From NCBI GenBank assembly GCA_004195325.1, contig SDWO01000025.1, forward strand, positions 1 to 58,785: a stretch of 58,785 bases of DNA. Reading direction: 5' to 3'. Numbering within the stretch: position 1 is the first letter of the stretch; each line of letters begins with the position of its first letter. The stretch is from Candidatus Izemoplasma acidinucleici. Its GTDB lineage: Bacteria; Bacillota_I; Bacilli_A; Izemoplasmatales; Izemoplasmataceae. The translations under genes and the position numbers were made by a program. Positions 35,016-43,429 of the stretch are shown one piece after another. The notes below the pieces were generated by a model. The model was not told the origin of the DNA and made no database searches. It saw nothing but the letters and a program-made list of their open reading frames with translations.

Positions 35016-36626
35016 ATGAAGAAATTTGTGATATATCGAAAAGGCTCAAGATTCATTAAAATATATCTAGGTCTAACAATACTATCAATTCTAATCGTTT
35101 TTATGTTCTTCACCGCTTCAAGGGTATCACTTGAGACTGATATCAAAGAGCAAACGGAAAACGATTTAGCAACATATTCTAATATCTTTTTAGAAGAAAT
35201 CTCACAATTAAGCACAGACATTTTTTTAATCACGGATTTATTAAAGGTTCATGATTCATTGATTATAGACAACGGAGACACAATTTTTATTTCCGAAGCT
35301 AGTAGAGACATTGTAGAAACAGAATTTCTAGTTTGGCTTGGTATGAAGAAATCATATGATCAAATACGAATTCTTGATAACAATGGAATGGAAATCGTAA
35401 GAGCGAATTTCAATTCAGGAAATCCTACAATTGCTGAGGTGTTACAGAACAAAGCTGGTAGATATTACTTTGATGAATCAATAATATTAAATAATCGAGA
35501 TTTATACATGAGTTTACTAGATCTTAATAAGGAAAATGGTGAAATCGAACTTATTGATGGACAACCGAAACCAATGTTAAGAGTTGCCACTCCACTATTC
35601 AATGATGATGGAGTGCAATTAGGTATCATTATTATTAATTATTTAGCTGATGAAATTTTTGATGCACTAGATTCAAGGGGAAGTGTTTTAGGTACTCATA
35701 TCGAAATTGTAAATGAAGATGGATTTTACTTGTATGCCATTGATGAATCTGTTGAATTCGGATTCATGTATGGTTTGGACACTGAAACATTCAGTAAGTA
35801 TCATAATTATGATATTTTCACAACTCCAAGCGGGGAAATACATAGTGAGGAATTTGAAGATGAATTTTACACGTCTATTAGATTGTCTAGTTTAGAACTA
35901 ACTAATGCAGCCAACAAAAGTGGGAACAACGATTTAAACATAGTCTTCGGGACAAAAGAGTTCATCATTTTCACCGAACTAGATTTGAGTGAAAATCCTA
36001 CCTACCAAGACATAATAATTTTATCTCTCACAGTATTAGGAATGCTTGCTGTTTCGTCTTTAGTAATCACTAGGTTATTAGATGAATCAATTTACCTTAG
36101 GAAAGAAAATATTAAAAGAATGACATATGATTCTTTACATGATTTACTTACAACCTTACCTAATCGAAAAAGCATATATGAACAAATAAGTAATCAATTA
36201 CATCGTAAGAACAAGTTCACCTTATTGTTTTTAGACTTTGACGGTTTCAAACTAATTAATGATGAATTCGGGCATAACGTTGGTGATGAGGCTTTAATTC
36301 AGGGTTCTCAGAGAATTAAAGATAGTATTCGTTTTGATGATATCCTTGCTAGGATAGGTGGAGATGAGTTCATAGTTTTATTAAGAGACTTATCTGATTC
36401 TAAGGTTGTTTCTAGAATTTGCGAAACGATTGTTAGATCATTTGACAAATTGTTTGATTTAAACGGACATTCAGCATCAATGGGTGTTTCTATTGGAGCG
36501 TATATTTGTAAGGATAAGGCTGAAGATATTGAGGATATTGATGATATTGTAAGTAAATCGGACAAAGCAATGTATCACGTGAAAAACTCGGGAAAAAATA
36601 GTTACTCAATATTTAGTGAGGATTAA
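35016..36626 (+). CDS. Membrane-bound diguanylate cyclase with extracellular sensor
   Basis: The 536-residue protein has a helix at about 15-37, a Cache-like extracytoplasmic domain at about 40-325, a second helix near 330-352 and a GGDEF domain from about 375 to the end. The active site is intact (ARIGGDEFIVLL) and the inhibitory site RFDD sits at the correct distance before it. It should make cyclic di-GMP in response to an outside signal. Nearby genes do not show the effector. The gene has AGGAGG-like GGAGG before ATG and its own terminator. Confidence 0.93.
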   Translation: MKKFVIYRKGSRFIKIYLGLTILSILIVFMFFTASRVSLETDIKEQTENDLATYSNIFLEEISQLSTDIFLITDLLKVHDSLIIDNGDTIFISEASRDIVETEFLVWLGMKKSYDQIRILDNNGMEIVRANFNSGNPTIAEVLQNKAGRYYFDESIILNNRDLYMSLLDLNKENGEIELIDGQPKPMLRVATPLFNDDGVQLGIIIINYLADEIFDALDSRGSVLGTHIEIVNEDGFYLYAIDESVEFGFMYGLDTETFSKYHNYDIFTTPSGEIHSEEFEDEFYTSIRLSSLELTNAANKSGNNDLNIVFGTKEFIIFTELDLSENPTYQDIIILSLTVLGMLAVSSLVITRLLDESIYLRKENIKRMTYDSLHDLLTTLPNRKSIYEQISNQLHRKNKFTLLFLDFDGFKLINDEFGHNVGDEALIQGSQRIKDSIRFDDILARIGGDEFIVLLRDLSDSKVVSRICETIVRSFDKLFDLNGHSASMGVSIGAYICKDKAEDIEDIDDIVSKSDKAMYHVKNSGKNSYSIFSED

Positions 36627-36631
36627 AATAT

Positions 36632-36655
36632 AAAATGCCTATTTGGCATTTTTTA
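36632..36655 (+). terminator. Terminator of the diguanylate cyclase gene
   Basis: AAAATGCC/GGCATTTT with a five-base loop is followed by a T run. The next 205 bases up to 36861 contain no frame or repeat that I can support. Confidence 0.88.
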
Positions 36656-36861
36656 TTTAACTATATTCGTTTAGTATTGAAATACATTTATAAACTCTCA
36701 TTATGAATACTCAGCTCTAAATCCCAGGTTTTCATATTGCCTAATTCTAATTTATTCATAAAACAACATCAAAAAAACAACTTATAAACAGATAACCTCT
36801 AAGTCGTTTTATTTTATGTTTTTGCTCTTATGAATACTTTTGCTACTTTTTCATAACTGTA

Positions 36862-37443
36862 CTAGTTCTTTCTAGATGTTCTTATATGACACGATTCTAA
36901 GTGATCATCTACCATTCCTACTGCTTGCATATAAGCATATATGATCGTCGAACCAACAAATGTCATTCCTCTTCTTTTTAATTCCTTAGATAATTTGTCA
37001 CTTATATCGGTTGTCGCAGTAACAGATTCAAATGATTTGTGGTTACTAACAACTTGCTTATTATCCACAAAACCCCATACGAATGAATCAAAACTTCCAA
37101 ACTCTGCTTGTATCTTCAAGAATACAAGAGCGTTTTTCCTTACTGAGTATATCTTCAACTTGTTTCTAATAATTCCCGCATCTTCTCTGAGTAGTTCAAG
37201 TTCTTGATCTGTCATGTGTGATATTTTTAAAGGATCAAAATTCTTAAAAGCGTTCTTATAACCATCTCTTCTCTTTAAAATCGTATACCAACTTAAACCT
37301 GCTTGTGCTCCTTCTAAAACTAGAAACTCAAATAATATAGTATCGTCATGAACTTCTATACCCCACTCCTCATCATGATATTTGGCGTATAGTTCTTCAC
37401 CATCTTTGTTTCCAAAGCATCTATTTAATTTGTCCTGTTTCAT
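36862..37443 (-). CDS. tag: DNA-3-methyladenine glycosylase I
   Basis: Tag excises 3-methyladenine from alkylated DNA. From the ATG at 37443 (AGGAGGAG seven bases upstream) the protein has 193 residues, close to the usual 187. RCFGNKDGEELYAKYHDEEWG at the start and GAQAGLSWYTILKRRDGY after it are diagnostic. The zinc ligands are the early Cys and His plus HLESC near the end. The frame is open for 29 further codons upstream, but those overlap the acetyltransferase and its terminator. Confidence 0.95.
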   Translation of the reverse strand: MKQDKLNRCFGNKDGEELYAKYHDEEWGIEVHDDTILFEFLVLEGAQAGLSWYTILKRRDGYKNAFKNFDPLKISHMTDQELELLREDAGIIRNKLKIYSVRKNALVFLKIQAEFGSFDSFVWGFVDNKQVVSNHKSFESVTATTDISDKLSKELKRRGMTFVGSTIIYAYMQAVGMVDDHLESCHIRTSRKN

Positions 37444-37465
37444 AGTACTCCTCCTAATATGTTTA

Positions 37466-37492
37466 TAAGAAAGGGCAAGTAGATTGCCCTTT
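37466..37492 (-). terminator. Terminator downstream of the acetyltransferase
   Basis: AAAGGGCAA/TTGCCCTTT with a five-base loop overlaps the acetyltransferase stop codon and is followed by TTTCTT on the minus strand. Confidence 0.75.
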
Positions 37493-37985
37493 ATAATTTC
37501 ATTTCGTAATAGTGTAAATCTATTCCCCACATGTGTATTTCTTTTATTTGTTTGAATCCTGTTTTCTCTAAAACGTTTCTAGAACCTTCATTGTTAATAT
37601 CCGAAAGAGCTATTACCATGTCTAGTCCAAGTGTTTTTGAGTATCTTTTCAATTCAAGACTAACTTCAGTAGCGTATCCTAGTCCCCAATAATGTTGACT
37701 AAAACCGTACATTATTTCTATTTGTTCAAATTCCTTAACGTGACCAAGTCCACCATATCCAATAACCTCTCCGGTTTCTTTTGTTAAGATTTTAAATATC
37801 TTATTCCCAAGTTTATCATTGAAAGAAGTCACATAAAAGGTAAGCCATTTCTGAATCTCTTCATCTGACTTTTTGTTTTTACCTGGTAAGTATTCACAGA
37901 CTTTGGGGTTACCTAATGTATTCTTAAGTATTTCAAAGTCTTTCTCTTCCCAAGGTACATAATACAATCTTTTACTTTCTAACAT
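37491..37985 (-). CDS. GNAT-family N-acetyltransferase
   Basis: A 164-residue RimJ/RimL-like acetyltransferase (Acetyltransf_3 type). It has ESKRLYYVPWEEKDFE at the start, an acetyl-CoA-binding strand-loop YGFSQHYWGLGYATEV near 95, and NEGSRNVLEKTGFKQI near 133. The start at 37985 is chosen because AAGGGGG precedes it; the frame opens six codons earlier. The substrate could be a protein N-terminus, an antibiotic or a polyamine. It overlaps the upstream membrane-protein gene by 14 bases. Confidence 0.88.
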   Translation of the reverse strand: MLESKRLYYVPWEEKDFEILKNTLGNPKVCEYLPGKNKKSDEEIQKWLTFYVTSFNDKLGNKIFKILTKETGEVIGYGGLGHVKEFEQIEIMYGFSQHYWGLGYATEVSLELKRYSKTLGLDMVIALSDINNEGSRNVLEKTGFKQIKEIHMWGIDLHYYEMKL

Positions 37986-38541
37986 AATTAACCCCCTTAA
38001 CAATTGCTAAATAGATGATTTGTAAGAAACTAAATCCAATCCATACCCATTTATTAAGACTAACAACAATCAAAATGAATACTAGAAGATCAAATGTATA
38101 TGGATACATCGCCATAAATATAATAGCTAGTGTATTTTCTGAGTAATCTAATAGAATTGCGACAATTGGTACGTAGTTTAGATATCTATGTGTGTTTGAT
38201 TCTTTAATATGTTTTGTTAAGAACGCAGTGACAGAAGCTAGAAATAGGAAATATACGATTGGCCATATTAAATCAAATGTAACTCTTAAAATGATATAGT
38301 ACATTCTACCTTGAGCACCATATAATTCTCTTATTTGGTAGAGTTCTGTGACGTCTGTTTTAAATCCGGTATCGATACTATCTGATACCCCAATTAGTTC
38401 TTCAGTGAATGTATTTACCCATGGTAAAACCAAACTTACAAATAGTATAAAGAAAACCGTGAAGAAGAGAACTTGTTTCCATGTTACACTTTTGAGCCAC
38501 TTGGTGTACGACTTTTTGATTTTAATATAAAGTCTTCTCAT
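37972..38541 (-). CDS. Uncharacterised four-to-five-helix membrane protein
   Basis: I do not recognise the family. The 189-residue protein begins with a basic stretch (MRRLYIKIKKSYTKWLK). It has a helix near 28-46, an outside segment of about 45 residues, and three or more helices after residue 90. The ATG at 38541 is preferred over a GTG nine bases earlier because AGGTGAT then acts as ribosome site. It is translationally coupled to the acetyltransferase. No catalytic motif is visible. Confidence 0.75.
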   Translation of the reverse strand: MRRLYIKIKKSYTKWLKSVTWKQVLFFTVFFILFVSLVLPWVNTFTEELIGVSDSIDTGFKTDVTELYQIRELYGAQGRMYYIILRVTFDLIWPIVYFLFLASVTAFLTKHIKESNTHRYLNYVPIVAILLDYSENTLAIIFMAMYPYTFDLLVFILIVVSLNKWVWIGFSFLQIIYLAIVKGVNYVRK

Positions 38542-38602
38542 ACCTATCACCTACTTATATTGTAGCACTATTTATGAAAGGATGTATATATGAAAATATA
38601 TA

Positions 38603-38636
38603 AAGAAAAAAAAGAAGACGATTATTCGTCTTCTTT
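38603..38636 (-). terminator. Terminator of the rimP-rbfA operon
   Basis: AAAGAAGACGA/TCGTCTTCTTT with loop TTAT overlaps the rbfA stop and is followed by a T run on the minus strand. Confidence 0.93.
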
Positions 38637-38966
38637 TATTACTTTTTTTAATCCTTCTGAGATGAAGTTTCCATAGTCTAGTGATTCGTCATACTTGAAT
38701 ACTAGGTTTGGAGTTTTTCTCATTTTTACTTTTTGTGATAATCTTGAACGAACAAAGTTAGAACTGCGTTCTAATGCTCTTCTTGCTGCTTCACGTTTGT
38801 TGTCTTGTCCTAAGATTGTGTAATATATTGTGATGTATGAAAGATCTTTAGTAACTTTGCAATCTGTGATTGTAAGGAAACCGATTGAGTCATCTTTTAC
38901 TTCTCTTCTGTATATTTCAGTAAGAGTTCTTTGAATGATCGTTTTTAGTCTTTCTATTTGACTCAT
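38622..38966 (-). CDS. rbfA: Ribosome-binding factor A
   Basis: RbfA is a KH-type cold-shock factor that matures the 5' end of 16S rRNA in the 30S subunit. The 114-residue protein shows the usual order of elements, including KDDSIGFLTITDCKVTKDLS near residue 21 and MRKTPNLVFKYDESLDYG near 83. Its ATG overlaps the TGA that ends the true infB frame, a common coupling in this operon. It is the last gene of the unit. Confidence 0.95.
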   Translation of the reverse strand: MSQIERLKTIIQRTLTEIYRREVKDDSIGFLTITDCKVTKDLSYITIYYTILGQDNKREAARRALERSSNFVRSRLSQKVKMRKTPNLVFKYDESLDYGNFISEGLKKVIKEDE

Positions 38967-39040
38967 TTTCGAGGAATCTCTCTAACAACAGAAGCTTCTA
39001 TGATGTCTCCGTCTTTGATGTCGTTATATTTCTCAATCAT
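38963..39040 (-). pseudogene. infB: Out-of-frame 3' remnant of infB
   Basis: In the frame that ends at TGA 38963-38965 the DNA encodes [19 protein letters not shown] and then REIPRK, the expected last residues of IF-2 (compare ENFNDIKEGDIIEA in homologues). It is separated from the upstream infB frame by a frame change. About 48 residues of the C2 domain are missing between the two. It belongs to the IF-2 gene and is not a gene of its own. Confidence 0.85.
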
Positions 39041-40655
39041 CATAGCATCCGGCAATTGTTCCGATTTTAGAAATCTTGAATGTATTTCTAACTTCAGCTT
39101 GTCCAGTTACTACTTCTTCGAATTCAGGATCTAACATTCCTGTTAAAGCTAATTCGATTTCTTCTAATGCTTTGTAAATTATATTATATAAGCGAATGTC
39201 TATGCCTTTTGCTTTTGCTGTATCTCGTACTGAACTACTTGGACGAACATTGAATCCCATGATGATTCCACCACTCGCTTGAGCTAGTGTAACATCTGTA
39301 TCAGTGATTGTACCAACACTTGAACGAATAATATCAATTTTTGCACCTTCAACTTCAATTTTTTCTAATGAAGCTTTTAATGCTTCGATACTACCATGAG
39401 TATCTCCTTTGATGATTAAACGAAGTTCTTTTGTTTGTCCATCATCCATATTAGCGAATAAGTCTTCTAATGAAACTGCTTTTCCAACTCCACGTTCTTC
39501 TTTCCAAGTTCTATGGGCTCTTTCTTCAGAAACAAGACGAGCTTGTTTTTCATCAGTGAATACCATGAAACTATCTCCAGCTTGAGGTACATCATTCAAT
39601 CCAGTTACTTCAACTGCTTTTGCAGGTTTGGCAACTGTCAATCTTTGATTAGTATCATCTGACATTGCACGAACTTTACCAAAGGTATTACCGGCAACTA
39701 AGATGTCTCCTATTTTTAATGAACCATTGGCAACTAATAATGTAGCGACAGGTCCACGTCCTTTATCTAATTTAGATTCAATTACATGTCCAGAAGCTAA
39801 TCTGTTTGGATTTGCTTTATACTCATTTATTTCTGCAGTTAATTGGATCATTTCTAATAATGCATCAACACCATCGCCTTTTAAAGCACTGATGTTACAG
39901 AAGATTGTTTCTCCACCCCATGCTTCTGGGACTAAGTTATATTCTGTAAGTTCTTGCATTACACGGTCAGGATTTGCTCCTACTTTATCCATTTTGTTAA
40001 CAGCAACAATAATTGGTACACCAGCAGCTTGTGCATGATCTATTGCTTCTTTTGTTTGAGGCATTACACCATCATCAGCAGCTACTACTAAGATTGTAAT
40101 ATCAGTAACTTGAGCTCCACGTGCTCTCATTTCAGTGAAGGCAGCATGTCCAGGAGTATCGATAAACGTAATTAAAGATCCGTTTTTCGTTACTTGATAA
40201 GCACCGATATGCTGAGTAATTCCCCCAGCTTCTCCTTCTGTTACTCTACTGTTTCTTATTGTATCAAGTAATGTTGTTTTCCCATGATCTACGTGTCCCA
40301 TAATTGTTACTACAGGTGGACGTTCTTGTAGGTCTTCTTCATTATCTTGCATATCCATGTCTTCAAAACGAGTTAAGTCTGTGACTTGTTCGTCTTCTAA
40401 TTCAAATCCAAAATCTAATGCGATAAGTTCAATTGTTTCACGATCAACAGATTGTGTTTGAGCTGCCATGATTCCAAGACCCATTAATTTAGTAATTACT
40501 TTACTAACAGGTACGTTCATTCCTTCAGACACTTCAGCTACTGTCATATCTTTTTTAAAGTATAATACCCCTTCACTCTTTTCCTGAGTGATTACTGGTA
40601 TATTTGTTTTTCTTGTATCTTTTTGTTTTGTTTTCTTGATGTTTTTCTTTGCCAT
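39033..40655 (-). CDS. infB: Translation initiation factor IF-2, C-terminal domain disrupted
   Basis: IF-2 is the GTPase that brings fMet-tRNA to the 30S subunit. The frame starts [10 protein letters not shown] at 40655 behind GAGGTGA and has the IF2_N segment near 35-85. The G domain follows with [15 protein letters not shown] and NKMD, then domains II and III. The sequence follows homologues to [12 protein letters not shown], then ends at once with DD and a stop. A normal C2 domain continues for about 48 residues before the KYNDIKDGD tail, which is found just downstream in another frame. Since infB is essential, an assembly deletion of about 145 bases is more likely than a natural loss. The N-terminus is short, as in other small-genome Gram-positives. 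Confidence 0.95.
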   Translation of the reverse strand: MAKKNIKKTKQKDTRKTNIPVITQEKSEGVLYFKKDMTVAEVSEGMNVPVSKVITKLMGLGIMAAQTQSVDRETIELIALDFGFELEDEQVTDLTRFEDMDMQDNEEDLQERPPVVTIMGHVDHGKTTLLDTIRNSRVTEGEAGGITQHIGAYQVTKNGSLITFIDTPGHAAFTEMRARGAQVTDITILVVAADDGVMPQTKEAIDHAQAAGVPIIVAVNKMDKVGANPDRVMQELTEYNLVPEAWGGETIFCNISALKGDGVDALLEMIQLTAEINEYKANPNRLASGHVIESKLDKGRGPVATLLVANGSLKIGDILVAGNTFGKVRAMSDDTNQRLTVAKPAKAVEVTGLNDVPQAGDSFMVFTDEKQARLVSEERAHRTWKEERGVGKAVSLEDLFANMDDGQTKELRLIIKGDTHGSIEALKASLEKIEVEGAKIDIIRSSVGTITDTDVTLAQASGGIIMGFNVRPSSSVRDTAKAKGIDIRLYNIIYKALEEIELALTGMLDPEFEEVVTGQAEVRNTFKISKIGTIAGCYDD

Positions 40656-40671
40656 CAAAATCACCTCTTTC

Positions 40672-40971
40672 TTAGGAATTCATATATTCATTAATTTTCT
40701 TATTAAATCCCTGGTCATCAATAATCATTACTTTTCTGTTTTCTTTACCGATTGCCTTTGATAATTCATCGGTGGTGAATATATCGATAATTGTACAGTT
40801 AAAAGTAAATGCTTTATTAATAATCTTTTTTGTAATATTGTTCCCAGCATCATTTGCTAAGAATACTGTTAAGTTAGTTTTTTTCATTGCTTTTAAGACA
40901 AACTCTTCACCTAGCACTATTTTTCTAGCTCTTGTTGCCATACCTAGTAAGTTTAATATTTTATTCTTCAT
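40672..40971 (-). CDS. ylxQ: L7Ae-like RNA-binding protein YlxQ
   Basis: A 99-residue L7Ae/L30e-type K-turn-binding protein with [17 protein letters not shown] and [15 protein letters not shown]. It sits in the conserved place between ylxR and infB. The ATG at 40971 overlaps ylxR by 11 bases and is favoured over an upstream start eight codons earlier, because homologues begin at this point. The exact role in ribosome biogenesis is not established. Confidence 0.9.
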   Translation of the reverse strand: MKNKILNLLGMATRARKIVLGEEFVLKAMKKTNLTVFLANDAGNNITKKIINKAFTFNCTIIDIFTTDELSKAIGKENRKVMIIDDQGFNKKINEYMNS

Positions 40972-41230
40972 TATCAAGCAACTCCAGTAAATCATTGTAT
41001 ATTGATTCTTCTACAACTATGTTTAAGTGTCTATCTAATTTTTTTGATTTCTTTGCTTTTAAGATAACTGCTTTATCTTTTTTTAAGTAAGCTCCACGGC
41101 CGTTAATTTTCCCTGTGATATCTACTAAGACACCAAGTTCTTTATTTTTTACAACTCTAATCAATTCTTGTTTTGGAAGTTGTTCATTTGTTATCACACA
41201 TTTTCGTAAAGGAGTTTTAAGCTTCTTCAC
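40961..41230 (-). CDS. ylxR: YlxR family RNase P modulator
   Basis: The 89-residue protein carries the YlxR signature PLRKCVITNEQLPKQELIRVV near its start and NGRGAYLKKD near residue 45. YlxR (RnpM) binds RNA and has been reported to modulate RNase P in Bacillus. It overlaps nusA by 14 bases and ylxQ by 11, a tight arrangement typical of this operon. Confidence 0.93.
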   Translation of the reverse strand: MKKLKTPLRKCVITNEQLPKQELIRVVKNKELGVLVDITGKINGRGAYLKKDKAVILKAKKSKKLDRHLNIVVEESIYNDLLELLDNEE

Positions 41231-42296
41231 TATCTAACCTTCTGTATCTGATTCCTTCTTCTTTAGCTTGTGTGATTGATTTTATTTCAATTTTCCATCC
41301 ACTTGATTGCGCTGCAAGTTTTGCGTTTTGACCTTTAACACCAATTGCTGCTGTTAAGTCTTTGTCTTTAACGATAACCATTGCTTGTTTTTTCTTTTTG
41401 TTTGGATTAACTGCTACAACTTTTGCTGGTTCTAAAGCATTTAATACTAATTCAGCTGGTTCTTTGCTCCATCTGTATACATCTACTTTTTCACCTTGTA
41501 ATGATTCTAGAACTTCTTTGATACGAGCTCCTTTAAATCCTACAACTGCTCCTACTGGATCAACGTTTTCATCATGACTGTATACTGCAACTTTACTTCT
41601 GTCTCCAGCGTCACGTGCAATACCCATGATTTCAACAGTACCATCCATGATTTCAGGACATACTTGTTCGATCAAACGTTTCACTAAGTTTTTATCAGTA
41701 CGTGATACAAATACTTTAGGTCCTTTTGTCGTCATATCAACTTTAGTAATATAAACTTTCAATCTAGAACCTTCAGATACGTCATCAGATCTTAGTAACT
41801 CTTTACGAGGTAAGCTTGTTTCCATACCTATACCTAAATCTAAAGTTACAAAGTCTTTATTCAATGAAACAACTTCAGTGTTGATCATTTCGTTTTCACG
41901 ATCTTTGAATAAGTCGTACGCTCTTTCTCTTTCAAGTTGTTTCAATCCTTGAGTAAGGATTTGTTTTGCACTTGAAGCTGCGATACGTCCAAAGTCTTTA
42001 GGTGTTTCTTTATAAGTAATACTATCACCTATTTTTGCTGTTTTACGTTTTTTACGTGCATCTGCTAAACTGATTTCACCTGGGTTAACAACTTCTTCAA
42101 CTACGATGTAATCTGCACTTAATACGATTTGAGCTTTTTCTTCATTAAACTCAACTTTTGCATTTTCACTAGTCATGTGTTGTTTCTTATATGCGTTAAG
42201 AATTCCACGACCCATAATTTCTAATATTTTTTCTTTTTCTAAACCTCTATCAATTGCCAATACTTCTAATGCTTTGAAAAACTCTTTACTAATCAT
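41217..42296 (-). CDS. nusA: Transcription termination/antitermination factor NusA
   Basis: NusA binds RNA polymerase and nascent RNA and tunes pausing and termination. The 359-residue protein has the N-terminal polymerase-binding domain (to about 125), the S1 domain (about 130-200) and two KH domains, with VGFKGARIKEVLESL near 247 and IGVKGQNAKLAAQ near 318. The acidic C-terminal repeats of E. coli are absent, as in Bacillus. The start has AGGAGG eight bases upstream. Confidence 0.96.
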   Translation of the reverse strand: MISKEFFKALEVLAIDRGLEKEKILEIMGRGILNAYKKQHMTSENAKVEFNEEKAQIVLSADYIVVEEVVNPGEISLADARKKRKTAKIGDSITYKETPKDFGRIAASSAKQILTQGLKQLERERAYDLFKDRENEMINTEVVSLNKDFVTLDLGIGMETSLPRKELLRSDDVSEGSRLKVYITKVDMTTKGPKVFVSRTDKNLVKRLIEQVCPEIMDGTVEIMGIARDAGDRSKVAVYSHDENVDPVGAVVGFKGARIKEVLESLQGEKVDVYRWSKEPAELVLNALEPAKVVAVNPNKKKKQAMVIVKDKDLTAAIGVKGQNAKLAAQSSGWKIEIKSITQAKEEGIRYRRLDSEEA

Positions 42297-42308
42297 TTTC
42301 CATACCTC

Positions 42309-42737
42309 CTATAACATTATTGTTAAACGGATGAATTCTACATCCATGTAATTAACATCGTGAACTGTTTTATTTTTGATTTTGACTGTCAAAACATTGT
42401 CTTTAAACTTCTGTAATTTACCTTCAAGTTTTTGCTCTAAAGTCTTAATATACACTGGTTTTCCAACTGCTCTTTTTATTTCTTCACTATTTCTTAATTC
42501 TCGTTCAGCTCCAGCACTTGTTACCTCTAACATGTACGGCTCTTTAAACGGATCGATTTCGTCAAGTTTATCGCTTATAGCATGACTTACTTTGATGCAA
42601 TCATCGATATTTATATAAGAATCGTTCTCGATCATGACACGTAAAATATCATTACCAGCCTCTTTGACACTTTCGATATCATACAGGTAATAATTAAGTT
42701 CTTCGATAAATGGTCGTAATTGTTCTAATAGTTCCAT
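42309..42737 (-). CDS. rimP: Ribosome maturation factor RimP
   Basis: RimP assists early 30S assembly. The 142-residue protein has the expected MLEVTSAGAERELR (PGLDR-like region) near residue 66 and a C-terminal Sm-like domain from about 85. It opens the rimP-nusA-ylxR-ylxQ-infB-rbfA operon, with AAGGAGG before the ATG. The family PGLDRPL motif is altered to SAGAEREL, within the usual variation. Confidence 0.93.
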   Translation of the reverse strand: MELLEQLRPFIEELNYYLYDIESVKEAGNDILRVMIENDSYINIDDCIKVSHAISDKLDEIDPFKEPYMLEVTSAGAERELRNSEEIKRAVGKPVYIKTLEQKLEGKLQKFKDNVLTVKIKNKTVHDVNYMDVEFIRLTIML

Positions 42738-42761
42738 ATTATCCTCCTTAAATCATAAGAA

Positions 42762-42786
42762 AGAGCCGGTTTTGACCGACTCTCTA
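42762..42786 (-). terminator. Attenuator-like hairpin in the rimP leader
   Basis: In the minus-strand RNA GAGUCGG pairs with CCGGCUC (one U-G) around UCAAAA, followed by UUUCUU. It lies between the promoter at 42803-42831 and the rimP start. It can be a leader attenuator or a terminator for read-through from the small gene upstream. NusA autoregulation acts through leader termination in some bacteria. Confidence 0.6.
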
Positions 42787-42802
42787 ACTCATATGCATTT
42801 GT

Positions 42803-42831
42803 ATTTTATCATAGATAGATATGAATTGCAA
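42803..42831 (-). promoter_or_regulatory. Promoter of the rimP operon
   Basis: TTGCAA (42826-42831) and TAAAAT (42803-42808) with a 17-base spacer on the minus strand. Confidence 0.7.
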
Positions 42832-42839
42832 GTCTATTG

Positions 42840-43169
42840 TTATCCCTTAATTTCTTGGAATCGCAGTCCTGAACTCTCATATATTCTTCTTATATTATCT
42901 TCAAATCCTTTACCTGATCCCCAGTCAAATCTGAACAGTAGTCCAGAACCTCCACCACTGCTACATGCGTGGACTTCAGTATAGTCTTCTTTATCGATAA
43001 AAACAATACTTATTGACATTCTATTCTTGTTCATCATCGAGTATGTTTCATACACATAAAAATAGCTATAAGTATCAAGTTGAGATGAGTGTACAATCTC
43101 TCCTCTTTTTTGGCCCCTTTTAAATATGTCTTTTACAACATCTCCTCGTTCGTATACTTTTAAAATCAT
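42840..43169 (-). CDS. Small uncharacterised protein, Gly-Ser rich core
   Basis: The family is not recognised. The 109-residue soluble protein has a Ser/Gly-rich stretch HACSSGGGSGLLFRFDWGSG near residue 68, like a phosphate or nucleotide loop but without a Walker lysine in place. A good AGGAGATGG ribosome site precedes the ATG. It has no signal peptide or membrane helix. It is a single gene, divergent from the FMN-binding-like lipoprotein. Confidence 0.7.
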   Translation of the reverse strand: MILKVYERGDVVKDIFKRGQKRGEIVHSSQLDTYSYFYVYETYSMMNKNRMSISIVFIDKEDYTEVHACSSGGGSGLLFRFDWGSGKGFEDNIRRIYESSGLRFQEIKG

Positions 43170-43250
43170 TATCCCATCTCCTAGTAAATTAGTTAATTAT
43201 ATTTTAATATATTCCTGAGGATATATCAATTGAAGAAATATTATTTGTTA

Positions 43251-43273
43251 TGACCATATTTTGATAATGGTCA
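43251..43273. repeat. Inverted repeat in a divergent intergenic region
   Basis: TGACCAT and ATGGTCA form a perfect 7-bp inverted repeat around ATTTTGATA. It lies beside a second palindrome, between two divergent genes, and may be an operator. Confidence 0.5.
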
Positions 43274-43280
43274 TCTATTA

Positions 43281-43304
43281 CGGTAGTTCGCGAACGAACT
43301 ACCG
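43281..43304. repeat. Perfect palindrome with CGAA loop
   Basis: CGGTAGTTCG-CGAA-CGAACTACCG is a perfect 10-bp inverted repeat. It is far richer in GC than its surroundings. No T run follows on either strand, so it is more likely an operator or RNA structure than a terminator. Confidence 0.65.
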
Positions 43305-43383
43305 CTTGTTATAGCCTTATTTGTAAATAATCACTTTTATTGACCTTAATTATAAAATGGTTTATTTTTAAAACTATTTGCTC

Positions 43384-43389
43384 TATAAT
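43384..43389 (+). promoter_or_regulatory. -10 element of the FMN-binding-like lipoprotein gene
   Basis: TATAAT, 40 bases before the start codon. The -35 at the right distance (TTTATT) is weak. Confidence 0.45.
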
Positions 43390-43429
43390 AAGTCAGCAAA
43401 CAAAAATAAATCATATAGGAGATAAAAAA

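Noticed and set aside
36656-36861. Short direct repeat TTATGAATACT (about 36702 and 36829) as a mobile-element scar
   Set aside because: Eleven AT-rich bases repeated once are expected by chance, and nothing mobile lies between.
39033-39050. Programmed frameshift or UGA readthrough in infB
   Set aside because: The frame change coincides with loss of about 48 family residues, so recoding would not restore IF-2.
39703-40038. Plus-strand open frame of 111 codons opposite infB
   Set aside because: It is a shadow of the highly conserved IF-2 gene, with no ribosome site and no recognisable product.
43340-43429. Thirty-codon N-terminal extension of the FMN-binding-like lipoprotein
   Set aside because: It has no ribosome site, covers the probable -10, and would bury the lipoprotein signal.
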